From contig NZ_PSRT01000011.1 in the NCBI RefSeq assembly GCF_004212635.1, forward strand, positions 29,575-93,574: a DNA stretch of 64,000 nt, in the 5' to 3' direction. The translations under genes and the position numbers were made by a program. Origin of the DNA: Bradyrhizobium genosp. SA-3. GTDB lineage: Bacteria > Pseudomonadota > Alphaproteobacteria > Rhizobiales > Xanthobacteraceae. The notes under the pieces are model-generated. The model worked only from the letters and a program-made list of their open reading frames with translations. It ran no database searches and had not been told where the DNA came from. Shown in pieces: positions 18,022 through 28,166 of the stretch (its first letter is position 1; each line of letters opens with the position of its first letter).

Positions 18022-18562
18022 TTAGCTAGCTTCATTTCTGACGGTCGTGCGTTTGCTCTTCTGAATCCCAGAGCGGGCCCTCTCCAGACGATGCCTCACT
18101 GTAACAAGCTTGGCAATGAACTCGCTGGATGGGTCAACACCGAATTCATCAAATGCGAGCTCATCCCGCGCTTTCTGTCGTGGCGCCAAAGTCGCGAGAT
18201 GCTTGCGCCTTTTGGCCGTCAGCGACATATGCACGATCCGGGCATCGCTCGCGGAGGACTTGCGCCGCAGGAAACGTTTTTCTCTAGCAGCTTTATAGTG
18301 GGTGCTCACGAAGGAAGGGTCGACGTGCATCGATCGTGACGCCAGGTTGAGCAGTACACCCTTTTCTTTGCCCAAATAGGCTACCGCCATCAGGATCGTC
18401 CATCGTGGCCCAGTGATGCCCAGCACATTGGCAGAATTTGGCAAGTTCTTCGAGACACGCATTGATCAATCTGATCTCCCACATGAACGGTCGGACAATC
18501 ACATCTCCGTCAGTAGAGATGCGGCCAAGCGCGCTTGCTGGATCAGGTAAATCCGGCGGCAT
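18022..18562 (-). pseudogene. MarR-type regulator, frameshifted near the N-terminus
   Basis: The main frame (18462-18022) encodes ITGPRWTILMAVAYLGKEKG, LASRSMHVDPSFVSTHYK, and the wing ARIVHMSLTAKRRKHL, the winged-helix pattern of MarR proteins. The matching N-terminal dimer helix (MWEIRLINACLEELAKF) is in a different frame, 18562-18400. One frameshift near 18420 would join them. The 5' part up to 18562 has a usable ATG. An internal start could still give a DNA-binding fragment, but the dimer helix would be lost. Confidence 0.65.
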
Positions 18563-19268
18563 CTTAGGTCAGGTTCTGTCCTTGACAAGCGTCCCTAGCG
18601 CCGAATAGGGAGAACAACGCTGCAAGAGCAGGTAAATCAAATACTTGGTATTATTCGGAGGGACGGGCTTGCGAAAAACAGGCTGGCCGGAGCTATGGCT
18701 CAGTGTCTTGACGGGCCAGCGGCAGCATTCAGGGAAAGTTGCGTCAGGATCAATACCCGCTGACAAGATTGATGCGCCCTGCCAAGTGAGATGTCCGCGA
18801 TATGATCTGCTTCTTTGCCCCGCTCGCCTTAGCCGAATTTCTTTGGTGTACGCCGAGCATCAGCGAGGTGCATGTCGCATTTACGTTTCAAATGGCGCAG
18901 CAAACAGCAACGTGCCGATTATAGGTAGCAACGTTCCATCTGCCGCGGACGGTTATTCGGTAAACCTCCGTATAGTTCTTTCCAACCTTCCCATATCCGC
19001 AGGCAATCTTCGTGCGATTGAGTTGGCCCTTGACTTGGGCTCAGCTGTCGAGCAACCGAGGCGCGATTGCCGGTGTCGAACCTTTCTGTGATCCGGCCCA
19101 ATCGATCGAACTGAACGGATCTCACATCATGGGTGGCAGGAAAGATTCTTGTCCTATTGACGCTTGGTACGCAAGCCGTCGGCCCCAAGCGATCCCGCGG
19201 CTGGCTTTATTTGGCTCGATCGAACGAGCGGGGACGAGGTTCGCTTTTCAAGCACGAGGGTCTGAACG
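18563..19268. other. Region upstream of the sulfotransferase
   Basis: No gene is recognised. I looked for a nod box; the sequence around 19108 (AATCGATCGAACTG) has a few matching bases but not the spacing of a real one. Confidence 0.35.
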
Positions 19269-20369
19269 ATGAGCGGACGTTTTGGCCGTTCGCCTGCGGT
19301 GTGCTTTCTCCTCGGTCTTCCGCGATCCGGGACGACACTCCTGGCGCACTTGCTCCAGCACCATCCAGACATCGTGGCTCCGCCTGAACCCTGGTTGATA
19401 TTGGCGCTTGAAGCATTTGGCAGGGTGGATCAGCGTCACCCGGCGGGCAGCTCACTGATTGAGGCCGCGACCTCCGAATTCCTGGGGCGGATAGATCGCC
19501 CGATCGTCAGCCGCGCTTTTGCCGATGCAGCATACGATCAGTATCTGGCAGAAGCGGGCAAGCGCATCATCATAGACAAGACACCACGCTATTGGACGGT
19601 GCTTGAGTTTCTTGAATCTGTCTATCCAGAAGCGCCACACATCCTTCTGATGCGCAATCCCTATGCCATCGCCGCTTCACTGAAATCGACGTGGGGCATC
19701 CCACTGCGGACAGAAAGCTCGCATTCGGTTAGCGTATCCAGTCTCGTCGATCTCATGCTCCGTCTGCCCGACGTCATCATAACTTCACTCGCCGATTTGG
19801 TTCTGGGCCTTCCCAAGCTCGCCGCGCACCGCACTCGCCGGCAGACACAGTTCGTGCAATACGAACTGCTCGTGGCGCATCCGGACGAGGAAATCCGGCG
19901 CCTGTTGACGGGGCTCGGCTGTGACCCAGCGGCCGTCGCATCGGCTGGGATGAGACAAGCAGATTATCTTCGATCCAGCAGCTTTGGGGATCGAAAAATC
20001 CTAGAACGAAACGCCGTCGACGAAAGCTCTGTCAAGTCATGGCAATCTCAATTGAGCGTCGAAGAGATGCAAACCGTGACTGATTTGGTCGGCGCTGAGC
20101 TTTTGCTAGAACTCGGATATGAGCAGGAACTGCTGCATGCACAGAAAGCCGGAGTGCTGGATAAGGGAGGGGAGGTAACCGAACTCTATCGTCGGATATT
20201 CCGAACATGGTGGGATTTGCGAAGTACCAAGACGGGAGCATTATCCGGCCCTTCTCACACTGGAGCGCCGGTCCACACTGCTTGGAACGTTTCGGAGAAC
20301 CGCGACGCGGCTATCGAGATGTTGAGAGGCGAGGTCGCGCGGCTTGAGCAGATCCTCAATATCTCCTAG
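19269..20369 (+). CDS. PAPS-dependent sulfotransferase
   Basis: A 366-residue cytoplasmic enzyme that should move sulfate from PAPS to a carbohydrate or lipid acceptor. The 5'-phosphosulfate loop is FLLGLPRSGTTLL near the N-terminus, and the 3'-phosphate site is LLMRNPYAIAASL. The C-terminus ends in a short coiled coil (IEMLRGEVARLEQIL). GAGGG lies upstream of the ATG. The gene is followed 278 bases later by nodP and nodQ, which make PAPS, so the three could form a sulfation module. It is longer than typical NodH (about 250 residues) and I cannot show it is NodH or NoeE. The acceptor could be a Nod factor or a surface polysaccharide. Confidence 0.8.
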   Translation: MSGRFGRSPAVCFLLGLPRSGTTLLAHLLQHHPDIVAPPEPWLILALEAFGRVDQRHPAGSSLIEAATSEFLGRIDRPIVSRAFADAAYDQYLAEAGKRIIIDKTPRYWTVLEFLESVYPEAPHILLMRNPYAIAASLKSTWGIPLRTESSHSVSVSSLVDLMLRLPDVIITSLADLVLGLPKLAAHRTRRQTQFVQYELLVAHPDEEIRRLLTGLGCDPAAVASAGMRQADYLRSSSFGDRKILERNAVDESSVKSWQSQLSVEEMQTVTDLVGAELLLELGYEQELLHAQKAGVLDKGGEVTELYRRIFRTWWDLRSTKTGALSGPSHTGAPVHTAWNVSENRDAAIEMLRGEVARLEQILNIS

Positions 20370-20647
20370 GGCGATCTGAATGCTTGCGATCAAAACACGC
20401 TGGTTGATTTAGCCAAGATCTTTAACCCGCACGAGCTGATCTCCCGATCAGGTGTGACGCAGGCGCCGGCCGCACCAGCGGGCGGAATGCGATATGCTGC
20501 CGCGTCTGCAAGTCTGCTGTCCAATGGGGCTTGACCTCATGGAGGAGCCTGCCTCTTGGCCGGCCGTTTCCGCCGCGGATATTCCCCACTCCGGGCTGGA
20601 GCCATAGAACGGCGAAGAACAGAGATCCTGCATCGAAAAGAAGATAT
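20370..20647. other. Sulfotransferase to nodP spacer
   Basis: No gene or clear operator is seen in these 278 bases. The only ribosome-binding candidate is AAGAAG just before nodP. Confidence 0.4.
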
Positions 20648-21547
20648 ATGCTGCCGAAACATCTGCGCCGTCTCGAGGCTGAATCGATTGAAATCATGCG
20701 TGATGTGGTCGCCGAGTTCAAAAGGCCGGTCATGCTTTACTCGATCGGAAAAGACTCGAGCGTGATGCTGCACATTGCAATCAAGGCGTTCTATCCGGCA
20801 AAAGTGCCTTTCCCCCTGCTTCACGTTGACACGACCTGGAAGTTCCGCGAGATGATCAGCTTCCGGGACGCGACAGCCAGGCGGCTCGGCCTCGACCTGA
20901 TCGTCCACGTCAACAAGGAGGGCATCGCGCGCGGGATCAATCCAATCGATTCCGGCTCCGCGCTCCATACCCAGGTGATGAAGACCGACGCGCTGAAGCA
21001 GGCGCTCGACCTCCACGGATTTGATGCGGCCTTTGGTGGAGCCCGGCGCGATGAGGAAAAGAGCCGCGCAAAAGAACGGATACTCTCCTTCCGTTCGGCC
21101 GGACACGTATGGGACCCCCGTAACCAGCGGCCGGAGCTCTGGAGCCTGTTCAACACACGGATCCGCCAGGGCGAAACCATGCGAGTGTTTGCGATGTCAA
21201 ATTGGACCGAGCTCGATGTGTGGGAATACATCATGCTCGAGAAGATTCCGGTCGTTCCGCTCTACTTCGCAAAACAAAGACCGATAGTGCGTCGAAATGG
21301 TGCGACGATCATGATCGACGACAAGCGATTGCCGCTTAATTGCGACGAGACGCCGGAAATGCGGATGATCCGCTTTCGTACGCTTGGATGTTATCCTTTG
21401 AGCGGGGCTATTGAATCCGATGCGACGACGATCGAAGACATCGTCGCAGAAATGCAGACTGCGACTGTGTCGGAGCGCCAGGGGCGCCTAATTGATACCG
21501 ATGAAGCCGCTTCAATGGAGAAGAAGAAGCGGGAAGGCTACTTTTGA
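20648..21547 (+). CDS. nodP: Sulfate adenylyltransferase subunit 2 (NodP/CysD)
   Basis: The catalytic subunit that makes APS from ATP and sulfate. The 299 residues equal the usual NodP/CysD length. The PP-loop signature is [20 protein letters not shown]; further family blocks are [28 protein letters not shown] and [11 protein letters not shown] chose the ATG at 20648 ([14 protein letters not shown]) because the frame upstream is not conserved. The stop overlaps the nodQ start (TGATG), a translational coupling. It may serve cysteine synthesis (CysD) or symbiotic sulfation (NodP); the sulfotransferase next door favours the latter. Confidence 0.93.
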   Translation: MLPKHLRRLEAESIEIMRDVVAEFKRPVMLYSIGKDSSVMLHIAIKAFYPAKVPFPLLHVDTTWKFREMISFRDATARRLGLDLIVHVNKEGIARGINPIDSGSALHTQVMKTDALKQALDLHGFDAAFGGARRDEEKSRAKERILSFRSAGHVWDPRNQRPELWSLFNTRIRQGETMRVFAMSNWTELDVWEYIMLEKIPVVPLYFAKQRPIVRRNGATIMIDDKRLPLNCDETPEMRMIRFRTLGCYPLSGAIESDATTIEDIVAEMQTATVSERQGRLIDTDEAASMEKKKREGYF

Positions 21548-23427
21548 TGTTTACAAAGCCGACGGAACCGGTCCCGGCCAGGACAAAGGATCAGCTGCGA
21601 TTCATCACATGTGGCTCGGTGGACGACGGCAAATCGACGTTGATCGGCCGATTACTGCACGACAGCAAGATGATCTACCACGATCAGCTCACGGTGCTGG
21701 AACGCGACAGCATCAAGCACGGTAGCACCGGGAATGACATCGATTTCGCGCTGCTCATGGACGGGCTGGAGGCCGAACGGGAGCAGGGCATCACGATCGA
21801 TGTCGCCTACCGCTTCTTCACGACGCCGCGGCGCTCCTTCATGGTGGCCGACACTCCCGGTCACGAGCAGTATACCCGAAATATGGCTACCGGCGCCTCG
21901 CATGCTCAGCTCGCCATCATCCTGATCGATGCCCGCAAAGGCGTGATGGTTCAGACCCGCCGCCACTCCTTTATCTGTTCGCTGCTCGGTATTCGTCATG
22001 TCGTGCTGGCAGTGAACAAGATCGATCTTGTCGCATACAACAAGGAGTGCTTCGATCGGATCGCCCGTGACTATCTGGCCTTTGCCGCCGGTCTCGGCTT
22101 CACCTCGATCGTTCCGATCCCGATCTCGGCGCGCTACGGCGACAACGTCGTGGACCGCTCCGCTCGTGCCAACTGGTATCATGGTCCCTGCCTGCTCGAG
22201 CATTTGGAGAGCATTGACATCCCGTCCGGCACCGCAAGCCAGGGTTTCCGCTTTCCGGTCCAATGGGTGAACCGGCCCAACCCGGATTTTCGGGGCTATG
22301 CCGGGTCGGTGGCTTCCGGGAGGATCTCGGCAGGAGACGAGATCGTTGTCGCCGCGTCGGGCCGGACCTCGCGCGTCAAGCGGATCGTGACCCACGATGG
22401 CGACCTTGTCGGCGCCGAAGCCGGCGATGCGGTTACCATTACACTGGAAGACGAAATCGATATCGGCCGTGGCGACATTCTGTCGCGACCGGACGACCGA
22501 CCGAAGGTCGCCGACCAGTTCGCCGCTTATGTGATCTGGATGGACAAGGAGCCGCTCGCTCCCGGACGCAATTACGTCCTGCGGATTGGATCGCAGACGA
22601 TTGCCGGCAGCATTATCGCAATTAGGCATCGGATCGACGTCAACACTTGTGAGCATCTGGCCGCCGGGACGCTTTCCCTCAACGAGATCGCCTTCTGCGA
22701 TGTTGCAACCGCAATGCCCGCAGTATTCGATCCTTACGACGTCAATCGAAAGACCGGATCATTTATCTTCATCGATCGTTACACGAATCGTACGGTCGGG
22801 GCCGGCATGATAGCCTTTCCGCTACGGCGGGCCACCAATATTGCTAGGCAAGCGCTATCCGTGGACAGGAGGGAGCGCGCCGCGCTCAAGAATCAGAAGC
22901 CTTGCGTCATCTGGTTCACTGGCCTGTCTGGCGCGGGAAAGTCGACGATTGCCAACCTGGTTGATCAAAAGCTGTTTGCGATGTCGCGGCATACCATGCT
23001 GCTGGATGGCGACAACCTCCGGCACGGATTGAACGCCGACCTTGGCTTCTCGGAGGTGGACCGCGTGGAGAACATTCGGCGTGTCGGTGAAGTTGCCAAG
23101 TTGATGGCGGACAGCGGCTTGATCGTGATCTGCTCGTTCATCTCGCCCTCTAGGGCCGAACGGGACAGGGTGCGCGGCCTGGTTGGCAAGGAAGAGTTCA
23201 TAGAAGTCTTTGTCGATACGCCGATCGAGGAATGCGCGCGGCGAGACCCAAAAGGCCTGTATTCAAAGGTGAAATCCGGCAAGATCAAGAACTTCACCGG
23301 GATCGATTCGTGCTACGAAGCACCAACAACACCGGAGCTTCATCTCAGGACCATGGAGCAGACCCTAGAGCATTCAGCGGAAGCGGTAGTGGATGTCTTG
23401 ATGGCGCGCTCAATTCTTGATGGTTAG
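21547..23427 (+). CDS. nodQ: Bifunctional sulfate adenylyltransferase subunit 1 / APS kinase (NodQ, CysNC)
   Basis: A 626-residue fusion. The N-terminal GTPase (CysN) has FITCGSVDDGKSTLIGRLL, the G3 motif DTPGHEQYTRNM and NKIDLV, and drives APS formation with NodP. After beta-barrel domains, an APS kinase domain begins near residue 455 with VIWFTGLSGAGKSTIANL and makes PAPS from APS; DGDNLRHGLN and RAERDRVRGLV are typical. The ATG at 21547 overlaps the nodP stop; a TTG one codon earlier is possible. All motifs are intact. Together with nodP it supplies activated sulfate, most simply for the sulfotransferase upstream. Confidence 0.94.
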   Translation: MFTKPTEPVPARTKDQLRFITCGSVDDGKSTLIGRLLHDSKMIYHDQLTVLERDSIKHGSTGNDIDFALLMDGLEAEREQGITIDVAYRFFTTPRRSFMVADTPGHEQYTRNMATGASHAQLAIILIDARKGVMVQTRRHSFICSLLGIRHVVLAVNKIDLVAYNKECFDRIARDYLAFAAGLGFTSIVPIPISARYGDNVVDRSARANWYHGPCLLEHLESIDIPSGTASQGFRFPVQWVNRPNPDFRGYAGSVASGRISAGDEIVVAASGRTSRVKRIVTHDGDLVGAEAGDAVTITLEDEIDIGRGDILSRPDDRPKVADQFAAYVIWMDKEPLAPGRNYVLRIGSQTIAGSIIAIRHRIDVNTCEHLAAGTLSLNEIAFCDVATAMPAVFDPYDVNRKTGSFIFIDRYTNRTVGAGMIAFPLRRATNIARQALSVDRRERAALKNQKPCVIWFTGLSGAGKSTIANLVDQKLFAMSRHTMLLDGDNLRHGLNADLGFSEVDRVENIRRVGEVAKLMADSGLIVICSFISPSRAERDRVRGLVGKEEFIEVFVDTPIEECARRDPKGLYSKVKSGKIKNFTGIDSCYEAPTTPELHLRTMEQTLEHSAEAVVDVLMARSILDG

Positions 23428-23533
23428 ATGTCCCTCGCATCGCACCATCGATTCGCACAATATCTTGCTGGCCCGGCCAAGGCGATTCGGCTCAGGCGGG
23501 GCCTGTGATCGGACTTTTCACTAAAGGAACAAA

Positions 23534-23731
23534 ATGGTCGCACCCACTCCTCGACTGCCCGCTTCCGGTTACGTGCTCGAAGTGGATGGTCAATTCAAGA
23601 CCGAGTACGCGAGCAGAGATGGAGCATGGGCGGAAGCGGAGGAGCTCAAGAAGCGCCGTCCCATGCTCCAGATCAGAATCTACGACGCGATGACAAAGGC
23701 CAGAGAGGAAGTCCGACTTCCAGTAGGTTGA
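23534..23731 (+). CDS. Small protein of unknown function, 65 residues
   Basis: SGYVLEVDGQFKTEYASRDGA and MLQIRIYDAMTKAREEV form a small alpha/beta protein of a type I recall from Bradyrhizobium. AAAGGAAC lies upstream of the ATG. It follows nodQ by 106 bases on the same strand but need not be in the operon. Function unknown. Confidence 0.65.
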   Translation: MVAPTPRLPASGYVLEVDGQFKTEYASRDGAWAEAEELKKRRPMLQIRIYDAMTKAREEVRLPVG

Positions 23732-23919
23732 GTTTTTCGCTTAGCGCTTCTTACTACGCGTGCGGCCAGCGACACGCAAGCTCCCGTTAAAGCCGAGCCA
23801 GGCAGCGTCTCGGCCGGCTTCGATCTCTCGCGCAGTATGAGGCTGAGGCCTCGGTTTTCCGGGCCTGGCCGCATCCGGCGAGCGGGCGCTTGCTTCAGTA
23901 TATTGACCAATCCGAACTT

Positions 23920-24475
23920 AGCAGTCGACCACGACTCCTTCCTGGCGCGGCCATGCCAGCTTTCGGTAAGCTTGCTTCCTTTTGGCCCTCCGCTCGTCGG
24001 CGGACACCGCCCGCGTACGCCCCGCGCCTTCGCATCGCGAGACAACGCAGCCGCGAACCTTAGCCATCCTGCGCTGCGCTACGGACCTCCGCCGCGCTTC
24101 GGATTCTGCCCCATCCCGCCTGCCGTCGCTGATCGCCATGAAGGCGGCCATGGGCGCGGCCGAAAAGGCAAGGGAGCTCATCCATGGCGGGCGACAAGGA
24201 CGATCTCTTGATGATCTGCTCTTTTCAACCGTCAACCTGTTCGACCGCGCGGTAGACCGCGTCGAACGCGAGCTCGCCATCAACGAGCAGGCGCTGCAGA
24301 GGAGCCAACGCGAGCAGAACGGCTCGGAGGTGCGATCCGTCGAACCAGAGCGCCTCACCGCCGAGGTACTTGCGTTCATTGAGTGCCGAGACGCGATGGA
24401 ACTCCGGCTCACCCTGGGGCTCACGCTTTGGACCAGCCGTCAACCACGGCACGCTCACCTTGGCGATGATTGATC
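23920..24475 (+). pseudogene. Broken gene, possibly phage- or island-borne
   Basis: Several frames contain protein-like runs in order: LLPGAAMPAFGKLASFWPSA, AYAPRLRIARQRSREP, then DDLLFSTVNLFDRAVDRVER and INEQALQRSQREQNGSEVRS. The latter half is helical and charged. I recall similar sequences in Bradyrhizobium accessory DNA, without a function. Multiple frameshifts make it a relic. Confidence 0.4.
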
Positions 24476-25433
24476 CGTGAGACGTTCTCGCCGCGAAGCG
24501 GCGTGCAGAACCGAGAGATGCTGCCAGCCTGGCGATCGCTTTCAGAGAGGGACACGTGCCACTCATCTGGAGTCGGCTCGACGTAGCCTAGCAAAGCAGG
24601 ACGACATGTTCTGCGGCGACTCGCCGAAAGGTGTCAAACTGACCGTTGCTAAACGGCCAGCGATCCAGGTCGCTCAATTGCCTTCAAGCCGGACCCGACC
24701 CACACCCTGACAAGGCCGCTCCATTCAAGCGCAACGACGTGATACCGGCAGTCATGTGCGACGAGGGCGTACACTTTCCAGGCACCAGCATCCAGGAGGA
24801 TCTCGCCGGCACCGGGGAGAAGCTCGGTCCTCCATCTGGGGGTGGCGAGGAATCGTACGTGAACGGGAAGATTGGGGCATCACTTACCTGCAGGTAGCGC
24901 GCTCGCAGCCGGAATGCCGACAGTCCTGATGTCGAACTCTCAAATTATTCTAGCTCGCTGTGAATCTCCGCACTCTGCTGCCTACGTCGGCTTCTCGCCG
25001 CCAGATGGGAGTGCGGTCAGGAAAAATTCACGCAAGAAAATCTCGGAGAGGGTTGAAACGCCCCTAACGTCAAGTTGTACGATCTCGAAATGGACAACGA
25101 CAGTCATCAGCGTCCAAAACTCTCCAACGCGCGACGGAGTGCGAATGCATCAAGTCTCAAGCCCACGCATCAGACTCCCGTCGCCAACGACGATCATGCG
25201 CCATGCCTTGATCTGCATCCGGGCGCGATGATCCGACTGCATCGTTTTCCTAACGTCAAGTTTGCCTGAATGGCGCAGGTTCACACGTAAGTCGGTCGGC
25301 CGAGCTGCCGCTTCGCGACGCAAGAAGGTGACCGCGCTCAAGCCTGCGCATGCGTGATGGCTGGATGAGAGCGCGCGTCGGCGCCAATTGCGTGCGAGGG
25401 CGCGGTGGCAAAGCCAATTTCTGGGAGGTCTGA
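24476..25433. other. Region upstream of the rtx operon
   Basis: Nearly 1 kb with only doubtful short frames. A 14-base sequence CCTAACGTCAAGTT occurs twice (about 25063 and 25249). No nod box, NifA site or sigma-54 promoter could be recognised by eye; the rtx promoter must lie here. Confidence 0.35.
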
Positions 25434-25568
25434 ATGGCATCGGTGAGGAGCTTTGTGAAAGATCGTTCTGCATCTGGGATGAGATATGGAGGTTGTCATC
25501 CGACAGGGTTTTCGGACAGCGACCCGAAACGCGCCCGCGATCCATGGCGTTTGACCCGAAGCTGTTGA
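25434..25568 (+). CDS. Possible 44-residue leader ORF overlapping the start of rtxA
   Basis: An ATG at 25434 follows GGGAGG with ideal spacing and opens a 44-codon frame ending at TGA 25566-25568, 22 bases inside rtxA as I start it. The peptide (MASVRSFVKDRSASGMRYGG) resembles nothing known. It may be a coupled leader, or the true N-terminus of RtxA separated by a frameshift. Confidence 0.35.
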   Translation: MASVRSFVKDRSASGMRYGGCHPTGFSDSDPKRARDPWRLTRSC

Positions 25569-28135
25569 CCGAGGAAGTCGACGCTCGCCACAGGGGCTCC
25601 CTGGTGGGGTGGGCGTACTCCAGATCCATTGACGAATACAACTTGAGGAGGAATGGTTTGATAAGACAGCGCTCTTTGCTGACGCCTGGTCCATTGTCGT
25701 TATCGCTGGCGGTCAGAAGCCAGATGCAGCTTGATCTCGCATCGCGCGATTGCGAGTTCAAGGAAGTGACCGCCTGCATGAGGCGGCTGATGCTCAACTT
25801 GCTGGGAAATTCTGACGACTATTCGGTGGTGCCTATTCAGGGAGGCGGCTCCTTTGCAATGGAAGCCGCTCTCTCTTCATTTGTGTCCCGAGCCCACAGG
25901 CCGCTCGTTTGCATAAACGGCATCTATGGCGAGCGCATTTTAAAAATTTTGCGGCTATGGGGCGTCGAAGCACTGAAGCTTGTCAAGCGAGCGACCGATC
26001 CTTTTGATCCTCAAGAAATTGGCGAGTATCTGAGCCGAAATCCTGGCGTTACGCACCTATGTCTCGTGCATTGTGAGACAACAACTGGAATCGTCAATCC
26101 ACTGGACGCAATCGTGGAGGAGGCGAGGCGACGTGGCGTAAAGACCATCATCGATGGGATGAGTTCTTTCGGCGCCCTTAACATCGACCTGAGCCAGCGT
26201 GGACCTGACGTCCTGGTCACCTCGAGCAACAAGTGCATAGAAGGGCCGCCGGGAGTGGCATTTGTCATCGCGTCTCGCGAGCTGCTGGAGAATGCGGTTC
26301 AAGAACCGAGGTCGTTTGTGCTCGACGTGAGAGATCAATGGCTCTCGCTCGAGCGCACGGGTGAGTGGCGATCGACTCCTCCCACCCACATCGTTCAGGC
26401 AACGACAAAGGCCTTGAAGATTCTGCACGAGGAGGGCATCGATGCCAGGCGCTGCAGGTACGAGAAGGTCAGGGACGATCTCCTCAAAGAACTCGAAGGA
26501 GTGGTGTCTCCGCTGCTGTCCCCGGACTTGCAGTCGCCGGTCTGCGTCGCATTCAGTGCGCCGTCTGGAATCGTGGACCAGGCAGGATTCGATGGGCTGT
26601 ATCGCCACTTGGCGGCCCACAACCTTTACGTCTACTCGAAGCTGCATCTTCCGACACGGAGTTTTCGCGTCGGTTGCATTGGGGAAATCCAAGCCAGCTG
26701 GATCGAGCAGTTGGGGTGCGCTTTTCGTACATATTTCCGGTCCGGTCAGGCTCGGTTAGCAAGGCCGATGTCGAGCAATGAGGCATGCGGGGCTCGCGTA
26801 AAGATGCCGGCTCGAGCGGCCGGGGACCCGCAGCTGCCGTTTTCCGCGGAGACTGCTGTTCTGCATGCGGGCTATCGACGCGACCCGGTAACGAAAGCCG
26901 TCGCAGTGCCGATTTACCAGAATACGGCTTATGAACTCGATGGCGATCTAAACCACATTGCTGACGTCTACAACGTCAAGGCCGATGGGTTCACCTACAC
27001 GAGGATCATCAATCCGACGACCCGCGCGCTGGAAAAGCGCTACGCCGCCGTCGATATGGGAAGCGACTCGCTCGCCGTTGCGTCAGGTCAAGCGGCGACG
27101 TTCCTGGCTATCGTCAACCTGTCAAGTGGCGAAGTGGGGGACAATGTCGTCGCCTCTCCCTATCTATATGGCAATACCTGGAACCTGCTCCACAATACAT
27201 TAAAGCGTCTTGGGATCAGCGTGAGGACGGCAGATCCTCGAAGGCCCGAGACGTTCGAACGTGCCATTGATGATCGCACGATATGCCTGTTCGGAGAGGT
27301 GATTTCGAATCCCTGTCTGATTCCGCTTCCCGTCAAGCAGCTGGCGGAGATCGGCCGAAAGTACGGCGTGCCTTTGGTCGTGGACAATACGACGACGCCA
27401 CTGATATGCCGGCCGTCAGATCTCGGCGCTGCGATTACGACGTACTCAGCAACGAAATATATATGCGGCCATGGCACGACGCTTGGCGGACTGATCGTTG
27501 ACAACGGCGAGTTTAGCTACCGGAAAGCCTCTCGCTTTCCCTTGTTCAACCGTCCCGACGATGCGCATGGCGGAATTGTCTGGCATAACGCGGTGCGCGA
27601 TGTCGACGATCTTGGAAAGAGCGAGTTTCTGCTCAAGGCTCGCATGACCTGGTTGCGCGATACCGGCGCGGCCATCGCCCCGTTTGCGAGCTTTCAACTG
27701 ATCCAAGGGCTTGAAACGCTGCCCCTTCGCATGAAGCAGCACTGCGCGAATGCCAGGATCGTGGCCGACGTTCTCAAGGAGCACCCTAAAGTGCGCCGTG
27801 TCTTCTACCCGGGGCTCTTTGAAGGCGCCGATCGGGAAACCGTCGAACAGACACTCAATACTGCATACGGACACGGGGCGATGGTCATGTTCGAAGTGGA
27901 GGACGAGCAGGCTGGGCGCAAGTTCATCCAGAACGTCGACTTGATGTATCACGTTTCGAATGTAGGCGATGCCCGAACGCTCGTGACTCATCCTGTCTCG
28001 ACGACCCACACCACCGTCCCGCGGGAAAAGCGCGAAGCCGCCGGCATATATGGCGGCTCGATCCGACTTTGCGTCGGCATCGAAGATGTCAACGACATCG
28101 TACGCGATCTGGACAAGGCGCTTTCCGCAATCTGA
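25544..28135 (+). CDS. rtxA: Dihydrorhizobitoxine synthase RtxA, two fused PLP enzymes
   Basis: An 863-residue bifunctional protein. Residues about 40 to 400 form an alanine-glyoxylate/phosphonate-type aminotransferase (SLLTPGPLSL, IIDGMSSFG, PLP-lysine 230 in TSSNKCIEGPPG), thought to make serinol. Residues about 430 to 863 form a cystathionine-gamma-synthase/O-acetylhomoserine sulfhydrylase-type enzyme (ASGQAATF, VVDNTTTP, PLP-lysine 638 in TYSATKYICGHGT), thought to join serinol to O-acetylhomoserine, giving dihydrorhizobitoxine. This fusion is the known RtxA design. The start is uncertain: the ATG at 25544 lacks a good ribosome site, and the frame is open back to 25388. It leads the rtxACDEFG operon. 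Rhizobitoxine inhibits plant ACC synthase and bacterial cystathionine beta-lyase. Confidence 0.93.
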   Translation: MAFDPKLLTEEVDARHRGSLVGWAYSRSIDEYNLRRNGLIRQRSLLTPGPLSLSLAVRSQMQLDLASRDCEFKEVTACMRRLMLNLLGNSDDYSVVPIQGGGSFAMEAALSSFVSRAHRPLVCINGIYGERILKILRLWGVEALKLVKRATDPFDPQEIGEYLSRNPGVTHLCLVHCETTTGIVNPLDAIVEEARRRGVKTIIDGMSSFGALNIDLSQRGPDVLVTSSNKCIEGPPGVAFVIASRELLENAVQEPRSFVLDVRDQWLSLERTGEWRSTPPTHIVQATTKALKILHEEGIDARRCRYEKVRDDLLKELEGVVSPLLSPDLQSPVCVAFSAPSGIVDQAGFDGLYRHLAAHNLYVYSKLHLPTRSFRVGCIGEIQASWIEQLGCAFRTYFRSGQARLARPMSSNEACGARVKMPARAAGDPQLPFSAETAVLHAGYRRDPVTKAVAVPIYQNTAYELDGDLNHIADVYNVKADGFTYTRIINPTTRALEKRYAAVDMGSDSLAVASGQAATFLAIVNLSSGEVGDNVVASPYLYGNTWNLLHNTLKRLGISVRTADPRRPETFERAIDDRTICLFGEVISNPCLIPLPVKQLAEIGRKYGVPLVVDNTTTPLICRPSDLGAAITTYSATKYICGHGTTLGGLIVDNGEFSYRKASRFPLFNRPDDAHGGIVWHNAVRDVDDLGKSEFLLKARMTWLRDTGAAIAPFASFQLIQGLETLPLRMKQHCANARIVADVLKEHPKVRRVFYPGLFEGADRETVEQTLNTAYGHGAMVMFEVEDEQAGRKFIQNVDLMYHVSNVGDARTLVTHPVSTTHTTVPREKREAAGIYGGSIRLCVGIEDVNDIVRDLDKALSAI

Positions 28136-28166
28136 CAACCAGCAAGGCGATCAGGAAGAGGTTCTC

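Noticed and set aside
19100..19140. A nod box before the sulfotransferase
   Set aside because: Only scattered matches (ATCGATCG, GGAT); spacing and the conserved tail of the nod box are missing.
19269..20369. Calling the sulfotransferase NodH
   Set aside because: It is about 120 residues too long and only generic PAPS-binding motifs are visible; no symbol assigned.
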